Both the position numbers and the translations under genes were made by a program. A DNA stretch of 5,027 nt, taken from G713 sp034717835. GTDB taxonomy: Bacteria; Chloroflexota; Anaerolineae; B4-G1; SLSP01. Shown here piece after piece: positions 4,449-5,027 of the stretch. Numbering within the stretch: position 1 is the stretch's first letter; every line of letters starts with the position of its first letter. The DNA is taken from positions 1-5,027 of the forward strand of contig JAYELZ010000057.1 of the NCBI GenBank assembly GCA_034717835.1, written 5' to 3'. The notes below the pieces were generated by a model that was not told the origin of the DNA, made no database searches, and saw nothing but the letters and a program-made list of their open reading frames with translations.

Positions 4449-5027
4449 ATGAATAAGATTGCACGGCTATGGCGCACTCATCACGGATTAGTGAGTGCGC
4501 TATCACTAGGTCTGCTCGTCTGGTTCTGCTACCATTTTGCATTACACCTCCCTTTTTTCCATGATGACCTCCCCATTATCTCCTGGCTGCAGCAACACAA
4601 CTGGCGTGATATCTGGTTGACGCAGGAAAATAATTATTATCGGCCTCTCGCTTTCTCAATTTATAAGTTGGGATTACTATTTCCCCTGGGTATACGCCAG
4701 ATTGTACTCCATGCGGTCAACCTCATCCTGCTCTGGTGGGGCGCGGTGCTTGTCCGGCAGATTGTGATGCACTGTGAGCGCCACGCCGGACGCGCCCTGC
4801 TAGCCGGCGCGCTCTTCGTCATCTTTCCCTTTTTTGCCGAGAGCGTTCCTTGGATCACCGCGCTCTCTCATCCCTTGGTAGTGACGCTAATTCTCCTGAG
4901 TGCCTACGCGGCCTTGAAAGCCACGGCCACGGGGCGCAGCAGCTACTGGGGACTCAGTCTGCTGGCGACGGCGTTGGCGCCGTTGGCTCACGAGAGCGGC
5001 GCAGTCTGCGGCGTGATTGTGGGCGGT
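4449..5027 (+). CDS. Multi-spanning GT-C-type glycosyltransferase-like membrane protein (3' end outside window)
   Basis: 193 codons are visible, with no stop before the right edge. A first membrane helix (about 14-33) leads into an outside loop with HDD (38-40) and NNYYRPLAFSIYKL (61-74). This matches the first-loop acidic pair and the YRPL stretch of GT-C enzymes that take sugars from polyprenyl-phosphate donors. Further helices lie at about 82-105 (LHAVNLILLWWGAVLV), 115-130, 140-157 and 165-180. FFAESVPWITALSHPL and AHESG resemble conserved points of the TMTC/PMT-like branch, where HxxEAVxWI and KExG are usual. Such enzymes add a sugar to proteins, lipids or surface polymers outside the membrane; the substrate cannot be read here. 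The ATG at 4449 gives the start MNKIARLW; its ribosome site (GAGAGG) is distant. An upstream ATG at 4442 in another frame stops after four codons. The gene is divergent from the zinc-ribbon gene. Broad class likely, exact family uncertain. Confidence 0.72.
   Translation, partial: MNKIARLWRTHHGLVSALSLGLLVWFCYHFALHLPFFHDDLPIISWLQQHNWRDIWLTQENNYYRPLAFSIYKLGLLFPLGIRQIVLHAVNLILLWWGAVLVRQIVMHCERHAGRALLAGALFVIFPFFAESVPWITALSHPLVVTLILLSAYAALKATATGRSSYWGLSLLATALAPLAHESGAVCGVIVGG
4472..4500 (+). repeat. Perfect 9-bp inverted repeat inside codons 8-18 of the GT-C-like gene
   Basis: GCGCACTCA (4472-4480) and TGAGTGCGC (4492-4500) are exact reverse complements with an 11-nt loop. The mRNA hairpin would begin about 23 nt after the A of the start codon, near the downstream edge of an initiating ribosome. 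Confidence 0.55.

Noticed and set aside
4661..4858. 65-residue minus-strand ORF
   Set aside because: It is antisense to the GT-C-like frame, which has hydrophobic helices and recognisable motifs.

Overview
The window looks like chromosomal DNA of a Chloroflexota bacterium, probably Anaerolineae-like. This rests on recalled family patterns, not a search: a DUF6062-type protein with two CxxC...CLxH modules, a membrane-anchored winged-helix/zinc-ribbon protein, and a secreted YD-repeat protein ending in IYLPLVMRN. TGA and TAG both serve as stops, so the standard bacterial code applies.

Left part (1-2504, minus strand): a two-gene operon for exported proteins. A strong sigma70-type promoter (TTGATA-17 bp-TATAAT, 2476-2504) is followed by a leader of about 200 nt containing a perfect 8-bp hairpin. 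Next come an 88-residue mini YD-repeat protein (2001-2267) and, 11 bp later, a large exported protein that is open through the left edge (663 codons seen). The large protein has a signal peptide and a transglutaminase-like fold whose Cys and His positions are replaced. It resembles the N-terminal part of giant YD/Rhs-repeat proteins.

Middle (2488-2979): no intact gene. The plus strand carries a decayed piece of a repeat-containing protein. It has one in-frame TGA and one frameshift, and its two QVR(I/V)xIW blocks lie 236 bp apart. It runs into a 90-bp cluster of consecutive palindromes and hairpins (2829-2919).

Right part: a DUF6062-like gene (2980-3684, +) appears to be transcribed from a promoter placed so that the mRNA would begin at or very near its ATG. 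It converges, 20 bp apart, on a minus-strand gene for a two-helix membrane protein with a winged helix and a zinc ribbon (3705-4226), which has its own promoter. Divergent from that gene, and cut by the right edge, is a multi-spanning GT-C-type glycosyltransferase-like gene (4449-5027, +) with a perfect 9-bp inverted repeat in its first 18 codons.

The left operon and the right-end gene both point to the cell surface (exported YD-repeat proteins; lipid-linked sugar transfer), but nothing ties them into one pathway. The two middle genes are zinc-binding proteins of unknown function. No tRNA, rRNA, CRISPR array, transposase or phage gene was seen.
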